This document shows positions 1 through 11,327 of a DNA stretch of 64,000 nt, piece after piece. Location of the stretch: positions 137,860,829-137,924,828 of the forward strand of contig CM053143.1 of the NCBI GenBank assembly GCA_028571685.1, given 5' to 3'. The notes beneath the pieces were generated by a model that made no database searches, was not told where the DNA came from, and saw only the letters and a list, made by a program, of their open reading frames with translations. A program made the translations under genes and the position numbers. Source of the stretch: Heterohyrax brucei (lineage: Eukaryota; Chordata; Mammalia; Hyracoidea; Procaviidae). Positions within the stretch are counted from its first letter, which is position 1. Each line of letters starts with the position of its first letter.

Positions 1-1476
1 TAGTAACTTAATGGCCCTTAGTTAAGTGTTCAGTCTCTATTAAGGCCCAGGAACAAGCCAACAGCTGTTTCTCAAAGGACAATAGTTATCTGCAGAGAAT
101 GGCAGGGCTTTGCTCCAAAAATCTCAAGTGTCTTCACTGTAATTCACCAATAGGGGCCTGCCAGAGACTCCAGGTAGCATTTTTGTCTGGCACTAGCACT
201 TCAGAGACCACTGGATAAGCCAGATTATGTGGCCCAAGTAGGAGATAGAGCAGCTTGCATGGCAGCCAGAACCTGTTGCAGAGCCTCCTTCTCTTTTTCT
301 AGGCACAATTGAAAATTAGAGGGTTTACAAGTCACGCTAACTAGGCCAGAGCAGCACACCCAAGTGAGGGATATGTTATCTCCAAAATCCAAAGAGGCCC
401 TCTAGGGGGGTATATTGCTGGCTTTGCCAGTGGAAGTCAAACTGCTTCTGGCATTCCTTCAAAACCAGAATTGATAAAAAGACATTAAGGAAAAAACCGG
501 ATTAGTAACTACAGACCAGGTGCCAGGAAATCTGTTAATTTGCTCAAGCAGTGAAACCAAATCTGGAACAAAAGCTGTAATTGGAGTCATTTGCCTGGTT
601 TTTAATAATCTAGTGTCATTCTCCAAGGTCATCAGTTCTTTGGTATAGGCTAAATAGGTGACTAGAATGGAGATGTAGTAGGAATCACCAGCTTTGCATC
701 CTTCACATCCTTAATGGTGCCACTAATCTCTGCAGTCCCTACAGGAATGCAGTAGTGGTTTGGGTTTACTGTTTTCCCAGGTGGGGCAGTTCAAATGCCT
801 TCTATTTGGCTTTTCCTAACATAATAGCCTTCAGTCCACTTGTCAGAGATTTGTTGAGGGTTCTCCCAGTTGCTGAATATGTCTCATCCAAGTATGTATT
901 CTGGAACTGGGGAAATCACTACAGGATGGGACCCACTGTAAGACAAACCTGAGCTAAGACTTCATTAATAACCTGGCTTCTGCATGCCTCCACTGTGACC
1001 GGTGGTCCACAATAATGTTTTTGGTTACTTGCAATTAGTGTCATTTCAGTGCCAGTATCTAGTAACGCCTAAAAAGTCTTGTTATTTCCTTTCCCCTAGT
1101 CAACAGTCAGTCCTGTAAAAAGCCATGGGTTCCTTTGGGGAAGGTTGGGAGAAATATTAATGTTATAAAATTTTGGCTGTGTAATGGAGCCCTTCCTTCA
1201 GAAGACCCCAGCATCACCTTCATTCAAAGGATTGTGCTTCTCTAAATTGAAGTCTGAGAATTGATTGAGGGGCCATGACCCTATTCTAGCAATTCAAGTT
1301 GGACTCCTGTTGCTTGACCTAGACATAAGTCTGTATGCGTGAGACTATTCTGATTACTGCTTTGACACTGCTGTCCATTATGCTAACCATGCCCATCTTG
1401 ATTTTGTCATTTGAATGTCACCACTTGGCCCCTACCACCATGGGATCCAATCAGTCCCATTATCGGGAAGTGTCTT
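1..1476 (-). mobile_element. Endogenous retrovirus internal fragment (ERV-L-like gag/pro), degraded
   Basis: Read on the minus strand, this segment carries broken retroviral coding sequence. At 1051-1059 the reverse frame contains an Asp-Thr-Gly triad in a retroviral aspartic-protease context (LLDTG), with a stop codon three codons before LLDTG. Upstream on the minus strand (about 1100-1470) is sequence that could be the end of gag. The arrangement resembles ERV-L/MaLR internal regions. Multiple stops and frameshifts show it is dead. The element continues off the left edge. A further piece probably resumes at 2016-2265, on the far side of the LTR at 1477-2015. The family assignment is from memory of ERV-L internal sequence and is moderate; retroviral origin of the protease motif is more secure. 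Confidence 0.6.
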
Positions 1477-2015
1477 TGTTTTAGTCAGCTAGTGCTACTC
1501 TAACAGAGGTACCATGAGGGGATAGCTTTAACAAAGGAGTTTATTCTTACACAGTCTGGTAGGCTACAAGTCCAAACTCAGGATGTCTGCTCCAGGGGAA
1601 GGCTTTCTCCCTTGCTGTCTCTGGAGGAAAGTCCTTGTGTTGCATCTGTCTTTGTTCAGGGAGTATCTTGGTGCAGGAACCTCAAGTCTGAAAGATGCAC
1701 ACTTCTCCTTCTCCCAGTGCTGCTTTCCTGATGGTGTGAGGTTCCCAATTCTCTGCTTGCTTCCCTTTCCTTTTATCTCTTGCAAGATGAAAGGATAAAG
1801 GGTGGTGTAAGCCACACTCCAAGGAATTCCCTCTTCAGTGGAGCAGGGAGGTGATCCTATGAAGGGATTTACAATCCCACCCTAATCCTTTAACATACAG
1901 CATAGGAAAATCACAAAAAGGAAGACAATCACAAAATATTGGGAATCATGGCCCAGCCACATGGCTACACACGTGTTGGAGGTACACAATTCAATCCATG
2001 TCATCCTTTCAGTTA
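1477..2015 (-). mobile_element. MaLR-like LTR (family A, copy 1)
   Basis: About 540 bp beginning TGTTTTAGTC and ending near CCATGTCA, i.e. TG...CA-type ends. The same sequence recurs at 25826, 27199, 37007, 52128 and 57222, always in the same orientation. On the + strand the family looks like a reverse-oriented MaLR LTR, because the copy at 57222 is followed by what resembles reversed MaLR internal sequence. Here it lies inside retroviral sequence and is probably a secondary insertion. Overlapping short ORFs on both strands are not conserved between copies and are not genes. Confidence 0.6.
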
Positions 2016-2265
2016 GCATACTTCCCACTGTCAAATCTCATTTACATAAAGTGGCAATCACGGGAGTTTTCAACGATGCTGGGGCTCCCTCCACAAATTT
2101 GTTTCTCACCATTGTGGTAAAAGGTATGTCCTTTGGAGACTCCTTAAGTCAGTCTGTGGGTCTAACCTGATAAATCTGCTCTAATACACCAATTTCCGTA
2201 AGCCTTTGGATACCTTCTTCTAACAGTCTACCAGACAGATCTTGTGCTTCAGCTTGATTTAGTGT
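2016..2265 (-). mobile_element. Probable continuation of the degraded ERV internal region
   Basis: The minus-strand reading remains partly open and protein-like (for example a stretch reading EEGIQRLTEIGVLEQIYQV) and lies upstream of the protease region in retroviral order. This supports the view that the LTR at 1477-2015 interrupted a single older provirus. It could instead be internal sequence belonging to the LTR next to it. No intact product is encoded. Confidence 0.4.
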
Positions 2266-2269
2266 AAAA

Positions 2270-2441
2270 ACAAAACAAAACAAAAATTAAACCTGTCATC
2301 ACCCAGTCAATTCCAACTCTTAGCAATGCAATGGAGCAGGGTAGAACTTCCCCAGAGGGTTTTAAAGGAGCAGCTGGTAGATTCCAACTGCTGAGCTTTT
2401 AGTAAGCAGCTGAGTTCTTAACCACTGCACCACCAGTGCTC
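2270..2441 (-). mobile_element. AfroSINE (short form), minus strand
   Basis: From the A-rich tail at the left (CAAAACAAAA) the reverse complement runs through the RTE-like tail, the GGGGCAGTTCTACTC-type middle and the tRNA-derived head ending at the left-hand GGTGGTGCAGTGGTTAAG motif. It is diverged but colinear with the other copies in the window. Confidence 0.85.
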
Positions 2442-2489
2442 CTAATATATGAAATTAAGACTCAAATTTCTTTATGAACTGTTTTAATT

Positions 2490-2660
2490 ACAGCTAACTT
2501 GTTTTGAATTGTAGTTTTTATTGTTATTATTCAGTTCCCAACACTTTCTAGTGTCTGTGATTTCTTCTTTGACTCATGAATTGTTTAGAAGGTTATTAAG
2601 TGCCAAACATATGACAATCCTCTAGTTATTTATTTCTTACTGATTTCTGTCTTTAATCAC
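2490..2660 (-). mobile_element. Old L1 ORF2 fragment
   Basis: The + strand text (GACTCATGAATTGTTTAGAAG and flanks) resembles the reverse complement of the mid/late ORF2 region of mammalian L1s. It is highly diverged. The following 2661-3085 could not be assigned to any family. Confidence 0.4.
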
Positions 2661-3089
2661 CATGTTCAGATTTGTAGTTTTGCTTAATTTTTTAGCATTT
2701 GGACCTCTTCCCCAATTGGTCATTGATGCCAGGGGAGTGTTCCCAAATGGAGAGCTTCTTTTTCTGAATCTCCTTTTTCCTGCAAGATTTTGTCTCTATA
2801 TAATTCTTTTCACTGTCTTGATGAATTTCCAGTGCCTTCAGATTGATTTTTATCTGTTTTTCCCCCAATTTTTCTAATTGTACTGAGCAGGAGTATTGAT
2901 CTGAATTATCAGGTCTTCCATTACCAAAAGCAGGACACTTGATGGAGGTGACTTGTAATTGTTGTTGAGTTATAGTAAGAAGGATTATAGGGAAACCACT
3001 TGGACAGCGAGACCATGAAAAGACTCTGTAGGGACAGAGGAAAAGCTGTCTAGAGAACAGAAAGAAGAGGAGAAATAATATGATATTTA

Positions 3090-3330
3090 TATTAGTTATC
3101 CATTGCTACATAAGAAATTATTACAGATTTGGTGCCTTAAACAAAATATTTATTAACTTAGTTTCTGTGGGTCAAGAAGCCAGACGTGGTTTTGCTATGT
3201 CATCTGTTTTAGGATCTTCCACAAGGTTGCAATCAAAGTGTCAGTAGGAGCTGGGGTCTAACTTAAAGACCTCACAGAGGTATGATCCATTTCTAAGCTT
3301 ACATAGTGGCTTGCGGGATTCTGTTTTTAT
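3090..3330. repeat. Ancient interspersed repeat, family not assigned
   Basis: The stretch beginning TTAGTTATCCATTGCTACAT and including TTTCTGTGGGTCAAGAAGCC matches a repeat type common across placental genomes. I cannot name the family (LTR- or hAT-type) with confidence. No coding potential. Confidence 0.4.
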
Positions 3331-3404
3331 GGGCTATTTTTGTTTTTGTTTAACTGCTTTAAATGCTTTATTATATATATTATATCAGTGTTTTCCATAC
3401 TACT

Positions 3405-4140
3405 TTTTTTTCAATTGTGATTGACTGAAAGTTTACAATACATTTCAGATTTGCATGCCCGCCTATGTGTAGCTTCCTCTGCTCTCCTTGCCCAGTGACA
3501 GCACATCTCTCCTTTCCATTGAAGAAATTATTCCATTCCATGCATGTCGTATCCTCTTAACAGTCTCCTGTCCACTCCTCTCCACCCTCTCCACTCCCCT
3601 CTAGTAAGAGGCCAGCAGGAAGACATCCTATAGGTGTATAGAACCACCAAGTGCTCACACGATACGATCACTCTGTGTCCCTGAGCCCAAGGCATTCCTA
3701 TCTGAAGAGTTGACCTCAGTAATGATCTATTATCAAGGGCAGCATCAGGTCTGGGGCCACACTCCCAGGGGAACTCTCAGGACTTTGATCATCAATTGCA
3801 GTCTTTTAGTGGAATTCTTAGGACGCACCCCTTTTTATCTCGTGTTGCCACTAGGACTCAACACTGGGAGCCCTATCACAGCTGTCATTGGTGGTGACTG
3901 GGCACCATTTGGTTCTTCTGGTCACATGTTGATATAGTCATCCATTCACATGAGTCTTTCTGTCTCCTGGGCTCTTTTTCCCTCATGTCATTGTTGTCCT
4001 TGGTGATCATCAGTTCCAGATGAGTTGGGACCATTACGTGTGCCTCATAGGGCAGCTTGCTAACTTTCAAGACCTCTTAATGGGCTATTTCATAACCTCA
4101 GTCCATAGCTGGGTATTGGCTGGAAGCTGCCCTCAGGTCC
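3405..4140 (-). mobile_element. L1 3' UTR, 5'-truncated, minus strand
   Basis: Begins after a T-run (the poly(A) of a minus-strand element), then TTGCATGCCCGCC and TGACAGCACA. The same 3' UTR is found at the end of the 7-kb L1 at 38872-45953 and at 51090, 52565 and 60538. This copy is 5'-truncated and lacks ORF2. The rest of the intron up to 5050 (4141-5050) shows nothing I can identify. Confidence 0.8.
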
Positions 4141-5050
4141 TTGTTGTACAAAACTTTCCATAGGAAAGTTCACAGCACAGCAGCTTATTTCATCAAAGTC
4201 AGTGAGAGTTTGCTAACAAGATGGACATTACAATAGTATGTAAAATAATTACAGAATGACATTATTTCACTTTTGTCATATTCTTTAGGTTAAAAGAAAG
4301 TCACAGGTACTACCCATGCTGAAAGCAGTGGGATTACACAAGGCTATTAATATTAGTAGGTTGGGATCCTTCTAGACCATCTTAGACTTTGTTTCCCACA
4401 TTATCCACTCATGTATATAGTTAGATTCTTTCTTCCTCTGGAAATGTCAGAATACAGACACAGTTTTGACAGACAGTCCTTAATACATGTGTCAGACAAC
4501 TTCTGGAAAAGTAGCAAATAAAAGATGGCAGCCTAAGTAAACAAGAAAAACAGAATAAACTTTCATAGAAACAAATAATGATTAGATAGAAATTGAATTG
4601 TGAAAAGATTTCTGGCATCATCTAAGATTTAACCCATGATTACAGTCCCACAAGGATATATGGCTGAAAATAGAAACAAGTTCATCTAAAAGTCTTGAAT
4701 GCTTATATAAAAGGAGAAACAAAACAGTATTTGTGCATGGTGTTAATTGGTTTTATTCCCTTTTGTCATCTAAAACTTAAGAGTTTACCCTCTTAGTATT
4801 TGACATGTGTGTTCGAAACTGCTTTTTTCTTAAGCCTGTCAGTATATGTTCAGGGTAGTGGATGTACCTTGTTTATCCAAGTATTTAGCCCTGTTATTGC
4901 TGGGAAATGGGGGAAAGTAGGCCCTTTTAAAGTATGTAGTTATCACTGGAGTTTATCAATAGTTGCATAATTGACAGTGCCACATGTCAGTTTTACACAT
5001 ACTGAAATGTATGATTATGTTAATAAATTTTCTTATATTTTCCTATGTAG

Positions 5051-5171
5051 GATCCAAATGAAGATACAGAATGGAATGAAATTTTAAGAGACTTTGGCAT
5101 TCTTCCTCCCAAAGAAGAACCAAAAGATGAAATTGAAGAAATGGTTTTACGTTTACAGAAAGAAGCAATGG
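5051..5171 (+). CDS. PDCL2: PDCL2 exon 2 (phosducin-like 2, residues 3-43)
   Basis: Preceded by a TATGTAG acceptor and followed by a GTATAT donor. It reads DPNEDTEWNEILRDFGILPP... and ends QKEAM plus one nucleotide of the next codon. This is the N-terminal helical segment of PDCL2, a phosducin-family co-chaperone thought to act on the cytosolic chaperonin CCT and expressed mainly in male germ cells. Starting in phase 0 at Asp implies that the missing exon 1 supplies only Met-Gln, as in other mammals. No ATGCAG followed by GT was found in 1-5050, so exon 1 should lie left of the window. Identity comes from recalled PDCL2 sequence and is very strong, including across the splice joins. Confidence 0.96.
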
Positions 5172-5223
5172 GTATATTGTATATTTGATAGGCTGGGTGA
5201 AGAGGACAACACAGTTATGATTT

Positions 5224-5400
5224 TAAATAAATAAATAAATGCCCAAACCCAGTGGCACTGAGTCAATTCCGACTCACAGCAACCGTATAGGACAGAGTAG
5301 AACTGCTCCATAGAGTTTCCAAGGAGTGCCTGGTGGATTCAAACTGCTGACCTTTTGGTTAGCAGACATAGCACTTAACCACTACACCACCAGGGTTTCC
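5224..5400 (-). mobile_element. AfroSINE (short form) with AAAT-rich tail
   Basis: A tail of (AAAT)n at 5226-5240 precedes the reverse complement of the SINE, ending at GGAAACCCTGGTGG (reverse of CCACCAGGGTTTCC). It lies 52 bp downstream of the PDCL2 exon 2 donor, in antisense orientation. Confidence 0.9.
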
Positions 5401-5635
5401 ACAATTATGATAGCAGTAGTATATTTCATGAACTTGGAGAGAAGACATTCAAATCATTTCATTTAAATCCCACACGTAATTTCAAAATTAGAATGCTGAC
5501 ACCTAGAGTGGCTAAATTGCACGGCAAAAGCCACATGCTAGCTAGTGAGAGCTGAAATAGGGTTCCCAACCTCATAAACGTTTTTCTGCCGGCATATCCT
5601 TCTACCTTATGATTCCTTTCTAGTTAGACAACTTT

Positions 5636-5802
5636 GAAACCCTGGTGGCATGGTGGGTAAGTGCCATGTCTGCTAACCAAAATGTCAGCAGTTCAAATCC
5701 ACCAGGTGCGCATTAGAAATTCTTTGGGACACTTCTTCTCTGTCCTATAGGGTCACTAAAGTTAAGAATCAACTCAACGGCAATGGGTGGGTTTTTGTTT
5801 TG
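5636..5802 (+). mobile_element. AfroSINE (short form)
   Basis: Starts AAACCCTGGTGGCATGG. The tRNA-like box B region GTTCAAATCC is present, then TCTGTCCTATAGGGTCACTA and a tail with ATCAACTCAACGGCA. It is inserted in the PDCL2 intron in sense orientation. Confidence 0.9.
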
Positions 5803-6125
5803 TGTTGTTTTGTTTCGTTTTGTTTTACCATTTGTCATGGCTTCCACATCCTTGGAGAAAGCTAAATTTATGGGGTCTAATTGATTTTCACACCTACTTA
5901 TAAATGTACTGTGCTAGTCCTTAAACTTTAAGAAAGTGACAGCACTTTCATATTGCATTTTTCAACCTGTGAAGCTATTTTGTGGTTGACCATTTCAGGT
6001 TTGTTTAAAGATGTTCTTGATTTTCATTTATCTAAGATAATACATGTATATTTTTTAAGATATGTAACTGTAAAGTAAAAATAGTTCTTAAGCAATTCAA
6101 TTATACACCAATTCGTGATTTTTAG

Positions 6126-6216
6126 TTAAACCATATGAAAAGATGAACCTTGCACAGCTGAAGGAAGCTGAAGATGAATTTGATGATGAAGATATGCGAG
6201 CTATTGAAATATATAG
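6126..6216 (+). CDS. PDCL2: PDCL2 exon 3 (residues 43-73)
   Basis: TTTTTAG acceptor; TATAG|GTATAG donor. It reads (V)KPYEKMNLAQLKEAEDEF, then DDEDMRAIEIY. The codons split at both ends (Val43 and Arg73) close exactly with exons 2 and 4. This acidic helical segment is the family's hallmark linker before the thioredoxin-like domain. 6217-7514 of the following intron contains an A-run at 6499 but no feature I can name. Confidence 0.96.
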
Positions 6217-7514
6217 GTATAGTGATTCATTTGGATTACTTTCTACAATTTTTGAATGAAAACCTGTTACAAAGATAAAACTAAGAACAAATTCTATTTT
6301 TTCTACAGAACAGATAAAACAGGAAAAAGCAGACTAATTTTTAACTGACATTTTAAAACTGCCTTTAAATAAGATAGAATGGCTTCATTATTTTTCTTAA
6401 ATTTTTACCTTTGTTTAAGTAGAAAATTTACCAAAAATATGTGGTGGAACATTATCAAACTGTGTATGAGTAAAGTAGAAAATATCAATAAAAGGTCAAA
6501 AAAAAAAAAAGACCATGGTTCTCTTTCTAGAATAATGTCTTTGAATAGTTTCTGTAGACTGATTATAGCCTACATAAGACATATTCCTTGATGTTACTGT
6601 CAATCTCATAGAGATAGAGGAGTTTGCTAACTACTCCCCAAAACTAATGAGCTGAGGCCGGGTTGCTGTGAGGCGATGCCAATGACAGCATTCCTCCAAA
6701 GATTTTGAATCACAGTCCAGTAAAAAGGTAGGGAACGTGAGCCAAGAACCCTGCACTAAGCCAATATGCTTAGAAGACATGTGGCTTAAGGCATAGGTAC
6801 CTATTGGCTGCCTCAGGAAATGGAAGCAAGCATTCTTGGGAGGACAGTTTTCTGCTTATTCCCAAAGGCTTCTAGTGATTAAGATCATTTCATGAACTCA
6901 CAATTAAAGAGTCAGCAAACACATAGTAAGGCAAATTAGCATGGGTGAAATAAATTTAGTTCCCCAGGGATTATAGACAGTGTAGCTGTTATAAACAAAA
7001 TACAGAAAAACACTGCATTAAATGCTTAAAGAAATATGAGATGACAATCACAAAGATGAGTGTGTATCAAAAGGCTTTCAGGAATAAGCATGCATAACTG
7101 AAACATGATATGGCATAAAGGAACTAATTTTGCTGTAAGGAAAGTGGCCTTTTTCCTTGGCTCCAGAAAAACAACCATCAGAGCAGTTGGTCTAGACTGC
7201 TAAACCATACCTGAGAATTTGTGCTTGCAAACTGGGGCTGTCCAAATCAGAAAGACCCACCTGGAAGGAGGATGAAAACTAGTCTCAGGAGGCATGATTT
7301 AGCCTCTCATGCTAGATAGGCTGATAAAATCTCTGAACATTGGAGGCTTGGAGAGTTCGGGGGGAACATCTGCTTTGGGGAGACTAGTGGGTCTCTTGGG
7401 CGTGGGAGCTTGGTATTGGCAACCCTGCAAAACACACCTTGTGCATGTCTTCATTTGTGTACTTTTTGACTACAATAAATTTGTAGTCATAAGTATGTAT
7501 AACTAGCCCCCAAC

Positions 7515-7675
7515 CCACACTTAACTTCACTGCTGTCAAATCAATTCCAATTCATAGCAGCCCTCTAGGACACAGTAGAATGGCCCAGAGGATTTCCAAG
7601 GTGCAGCTGGTAGATTCTAACTCCTCACCTTTTGGTTAGCAGTTGAGCTCCTAACCAGTGTGCCACCATGGCTAC
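7515..7675 (-). mobile_element. AfroSINE, minus strand
   Basis: Reverse complement shows the CCATGGTGGCACACTGGTTAGG-type head, the CCAAAAGGTGAGGAG region and an RTE-like tail with AATTGATTTGACAGCA. It is moderately diverged. It forms a tandem pair with the next SINE. Confidence 0.85.
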
Positions 7676-7689
7676 TAAATATGGCATAA

Positions 7690-7855
7690 AAAACAAAAAC
7701 CTATTGCTCTTGAATCAATTCCAACTCCCAGCCGCTCTATAGAACAGAGTAGAACTGCCTGCATAGAGTTTCCAAGGAGTGCCTGATGGATTAGAACTGC
7801 CGACTTTTGGGTTAGCAGCTGTCGCTCTTAATCACTATACCACTGGGGTTTCCAA
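7690..7855 (-). mobile_element. AfroSINE, minus strand (second of a pair)
   Basis: A-rich tail AAAAACAAAAACC at the left, CAATTCCAACTC, GAACAGAGTAGAACTGCC, and the head terminating in GGGGTTTCC. It lies 15 bp from the preceding copy in the same orientation. Confidence 0.88.
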
Positions 7856-8082
7856 ATACCCCTTCAGGATACCAGCTGCAAATATAGTATAATCGATAAT
7901 TTATTGGAACAAGTGAGTTGTTCTAGTGAATTACTGAACACAAATGGGCATTGGAAGCTAGCAGGTTTCAGAAAGTAAGGGTGTCATGTGGACTTGAGAG
8001 CCTGTAGCTGGCATCCTGAAGGGATAGGGGGATATTAGCCTTGAATTTTTTGTGGCCCTAGGTCATAAAACTAGGGTATCAT

Positions 8083-8915
8083 GTTGTTGTTAAGTGTCAT
8101 CAAGTCAGTTCTGCCTTACTGTGACCGTGGCTACAACAGAAAGAAATACTATCCAGTCCTGTGCCATCCTCATAATTCTTGCAATGTTTCAGCTCACTGT
8201 GTCAGTCCATCTTGTTAAGGGTCTTCGTCTTTTTTGCTGATCTTCTACTTTACTGAGCATGATGTCCTTCTCCAGGAACTGGTCCCTCTTGATAACATGT
8301 CCAAATTATGTGCGGTGAAGTCTCACCATTCTGGCTTCTGATGAGTATTCTGGCTGTATGTCTTCCAAGACATATTTCTTTGTTCTTTAGGCAGTCCATG
8401 GTATATTCAACATTCTTTGCCAACACTGTAATTCAAAGGTATCAATTCTTCATTCATTCTTATTCATTGTCCAGCTTTCACATGCGTGTGAGGAGATTGA
8501 AAACACCAATGGCTTGAGTCAGGAGTGCCAGTAGTCCTTGAAGTGAGTTCTTTGTTTTTAACATATTAAGGATTTGCTCAGTGTGATATGTCATTGATTT
8601 CTTGAACACTGCTTCCATAGGTGTGGAAGTAACTCTTCCATAGATTGTAAATCCGAATGAAATGAAATCCTTGTCAGCTTTGGTCTTTTTTCCATGTATT
8701 ATGATGGTGCTTTTGGTCCAGTTGTGAGGATTTTTGTTTTCTTTATGTTGAAGTATAAGCCATACTGAAGGCTATGGTCTTTGATCTTCATCAGTAAGTT
8801 GTTCAAGTCTCTTCACTTTCAGCACACAAGGTTGTTTTAGTCTTCCTCCAATTCCTGATGTCCCACTCTTCTTCATAGAGTCCAATTCAGTCTGTATGCT
8901 GAGCACATACATAAT
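8083..8915 (-). mobile_element. RTE-type (BovB-like) LINE, 3' part, minus strand
   Basis: The left end (GTTGTTGTTAAGTGTCATC) is the reverse of the RTE 3' terminus, the sequence shared with AfroSINE tails. Moving right, the reverse strand passes through RTE C-terminal and reverse-transcriptase sequence (8772-8915 reads GIGGRLKQ and related residues). It is colinear with the copies at 25345-27873 and 28683-31240 but full of stops. Immediately right, 8920-9010 carries a short piece in the opposite (+) orientation that re-covers part of the same region, so it belongs to a separate fragment. Confidence 0.75.
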
Positions 8916-9469
8916 CTGAGAAGCTGGACCATTGGGCAGATTTGCTGGAAATGACCTCTTCAGTGTGTTAAAAAGCAAAGATGTCATGTCACCCTTTGAG
9001 ATACGCAATCTAGTTTTCTTCAAATGAATTCCTATAAGGAAACAAATAGATGGAGAATAATCTGTGCTATAAATGAGTTTTAAGAGATGTAACAACTACT
9101 TGTAATGCTTAAATATTATTAATATCATTTTTTTGAATAAGCAAACTTAAAAATAGGGAAAAAGAGGTTCTTTGATTGCTAATGGGATATTTGATTATCT
9201 TAAGTATCATTTTAGATGTATATATCTTTTATGATTATTTTAAATAACCATCTTTTAGAAGTAAATAATGAAGTAAAATGATGTCTTGTAGTTACTTCAA
9301 AGTGATGAGGCTAGAGGTAAAAGAAGAATGGCCATGAATTAAAATGATTAACACAGGAGACATGCATAGGGTTGTTATACTGTCCTCTTTACTTTTGTAT
9401 GTGTGATAATCGGTATTCATAGTATAAAGTTTAAATGCATATTTCTGAGACCAGCACCAGTAGATAATA

Positions 9470-9765
9470 CAGGTAATTCCCAACTTACTACAGAGTTCCA
9501 TTCCAGCAACTCTGCCATAAGTCAGCTCTGATGTAAGTTGAATGTCTCTTTTTTTTTTCAGTTTTCATTATTATTGTCTTTTATTATTGACATCTTTACA
9601 AATCCTATCTTTACTTGTCTTTAGGGGCTGGAAACATTACATATAAACTTATAAAAATATTCAACATATACATATTATGTAAAAAAATACATCATAAAAA
9701 AGGACAATTGTACTATGATTTGTTATAACTAAAATATGTCATAAGTTGGGAACTACCTACATTTG
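9470..9765. mobile_element. Non-autonomous DNA transposon-like element with short terminal inverted repeats
   Basis: Left end CAGGTAATTCCCAACTTAC and right end (reverse complement) TAGGTAGTTCCCAACTTATG match at about 16 of 19 positions. They bracket an AT-rich, non-coding interior of about 290 bp. No transposase ORF is present, which fits a MITE derived from a Tc1/mariner or pogo-like family. The target duplication cannot be established. Flanking 9011-9469 and 9766-10342 are unassigned intron. Confidence 0.5.
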
Positions 9766-10342
9766 GAGAGTTCGTGTTGGGTCTCAGCAATATGTGATTT
9801 TAATTATTACCCAGATGATTCTTACATAGGATTTCCACATGGCTCCAACTTGAAAAACATTTCTGTAGATCAATCTCACTTTTGAAACATATATACAAAA
9901 ATCTTGAATACAATATTGGCAAATCAAACAGTATACTAAAAATAATATGTAATCTAAGTAGAATTTATCCAAGGAATGCAAGAATGTTTCAGTGATAGCA
10001 GTCTATTGATATTATCAGTTGTGTCAAATTTTATTCAGATGATTGATGCTAGCCACGGTAACAACTATAAAATCTCAGTGTTTTAACACAGAGTTTCTTG
10101 TTTATACCTGATGTGTACCCTACAATTTTCCTGAGTGGCTTTTCTCAAACCAGTGACTAAGAATCAACACTCTTTTCATTAGGGACCACATCATCACAGA
10201 GTCCTTTATCTTCAGCCTTGTGGATTAGAGAGATGACGTGAAAGATGGCATGGAATATTTACAGATGAGTGATAGAGATTACATAGGTCACTTTCTTTTG
10301 TGACATTGGCCATAATCCAATCTCATAGCTCTAATCTAACTG

Positions 10343-10446
10343 CCAGGGAAGCTGGTGGTGTAGTTGTCAAGTGCTTCGTATGCTGACTGGAAGGCTGGAG
10401 TTCAAATCTGCCAAGTGCTCCTGGGAAACACTATGAGACATCTCTA
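10343..10446 (+). mobile_element. AfroSINE, 3'-truncated
   Basis: Head AGCTGGTGGTGTAGTTGTCAA and box-B-like GTTCAAATCTG are present. The element stops after GGAAACACTATGAGA where a second AfroSINE starts at 10449. Confidence 0.75.
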
Positions 10447-10448
10447 TA

Positions 10449-11050
10449 GAAACCCTGGTAGCTTAGTGGTTAGTTAAGTGCTACATCTGCTAACCAAAAG
10501 GTCAGCAGTTCAAATCTACCAGGTGCTCCTTGGAAACTCTATTGTAGCAGGAAAAAGATAAGTTTAGCCTGCAGCGCAGAAAACTCCTCAAACACCACTT
10601 TGTTTAAGAGGAAGAGGCTTGTAATGCCGGTGAAGCAGCGGATGGACTCAGGTCCAAAATGGCCAGGCTCCCTGTCCCATTATCAAACATCCCTTTTATA
10701 CATTTTCTCAAGAAAGCAGACAAAGGAATTTCCATACAACTTTCTAGTTGGCATCTATAGGTATACAGTTTTTTGTATTGCATTCCTACTGGTATAACAC
10801 TCTTACAGAAGCAAAAGATAAGCAGTCAGTGGTAAGCTGCAGGGAAGAAACTCCTCTTTCCTTAGAAGCTGGACTTATTTCAAAGTCTGTGAGAGGAGGG
10901 GAAAATGTCCTTGGGCTGGTGCCAGAGAGAAGCGTCTGGGCTTTGGAATTTTAAGTGGAATCTTCTTAAAAGTTTTTTTTTCCTTTCTCACTATGGGGCA
11001 GTTCTACTCTGTCCTTAGGGTAGTTCTCAGTTGGAATTGATTTGATGGCA
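10449..11050 (+). mobile_element. AfroSINE interrupted by a solo LTR
   Basis: The head (GAAACCCTGGTAGC... to GGAAACTCTAT) occupies 10449-10542. The middle and tail (CTATGGGGCAGTTCTACTC... to GATTTGATGGCA) occupy 10991-11050. The two halves rejoin perfectly if 10543-10990 and one copy of CTAT are removed. This makes the LTR younger than this SINE copy. Confidence 0.88.
10543..10990. mobile_element. 448-bp solo LTR with 4-bp target duplication
   Basis: Starts TGTAGCAGG and ends TTTCTCA (TG...CA). It is flanked on both sides by CTAT (10539-10542 and 10991-10994) and sits inside an AfroSINE whose sequence is continuous across the insertion. A 4-bp duplication is typical of class I (gamma-like) ERVs. 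The orientation is not resolved because no clear polyadenylation signal was seen. It encodes no protein. No other copy of it was noticed in the window. Confidence 0.75.
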
Positions 11051-11149
11051 GTATGTTTTTTAATGAGTGTAGGAAAAGGATGCTGGATTGATGGCCACAC
11101 AACCAGTCTCTGCCAAAAGAAAACAGAAAACACAAAAACAAAACGAAAC

Positions 11150-11327
11150 AAAAAAAACCCCACTGCTGTGGCTTGGCTGGCTGTCAAGTTGGGTCCAACT
11201 TATACTGACCCTAGAGGTCAGAGTAGAACTGCCCCCTAGAGTTTCCAAGGAGCGCCTGGCAGATTTGAATTGCTAACCTTTTGGTTAGCAGATGTAGCAC
11301 TTAACCTGCTATGCCACCAGGGTTTCC
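11150..11327 (-). mobile_element. AfroSINE (short form), minus strand
   Basis: A-rich tail (AAAACGAAACAAAAAAAACC) then GTCAAGTTGGGTCCAACTTA, GTCAGAGTAGAACTGCC and the terminal CCACCAGGGTTTCC. 11328-12383 holds no feature I recognise. Confidence 0.9.

Noticed and set aside
745..760. Possible PDCL2 exon 1 (ATGCAG)
   Set aside because: It is followed by TAGTGG, not a GT donor, and sits inside a retroviral fragment.
8916..9010. RTE inversion at 8915 as another twin-priming event
   Set aside because: The + strand piece re-covers a region already present in the minus-strand part, so it must come from a different RTE copy.
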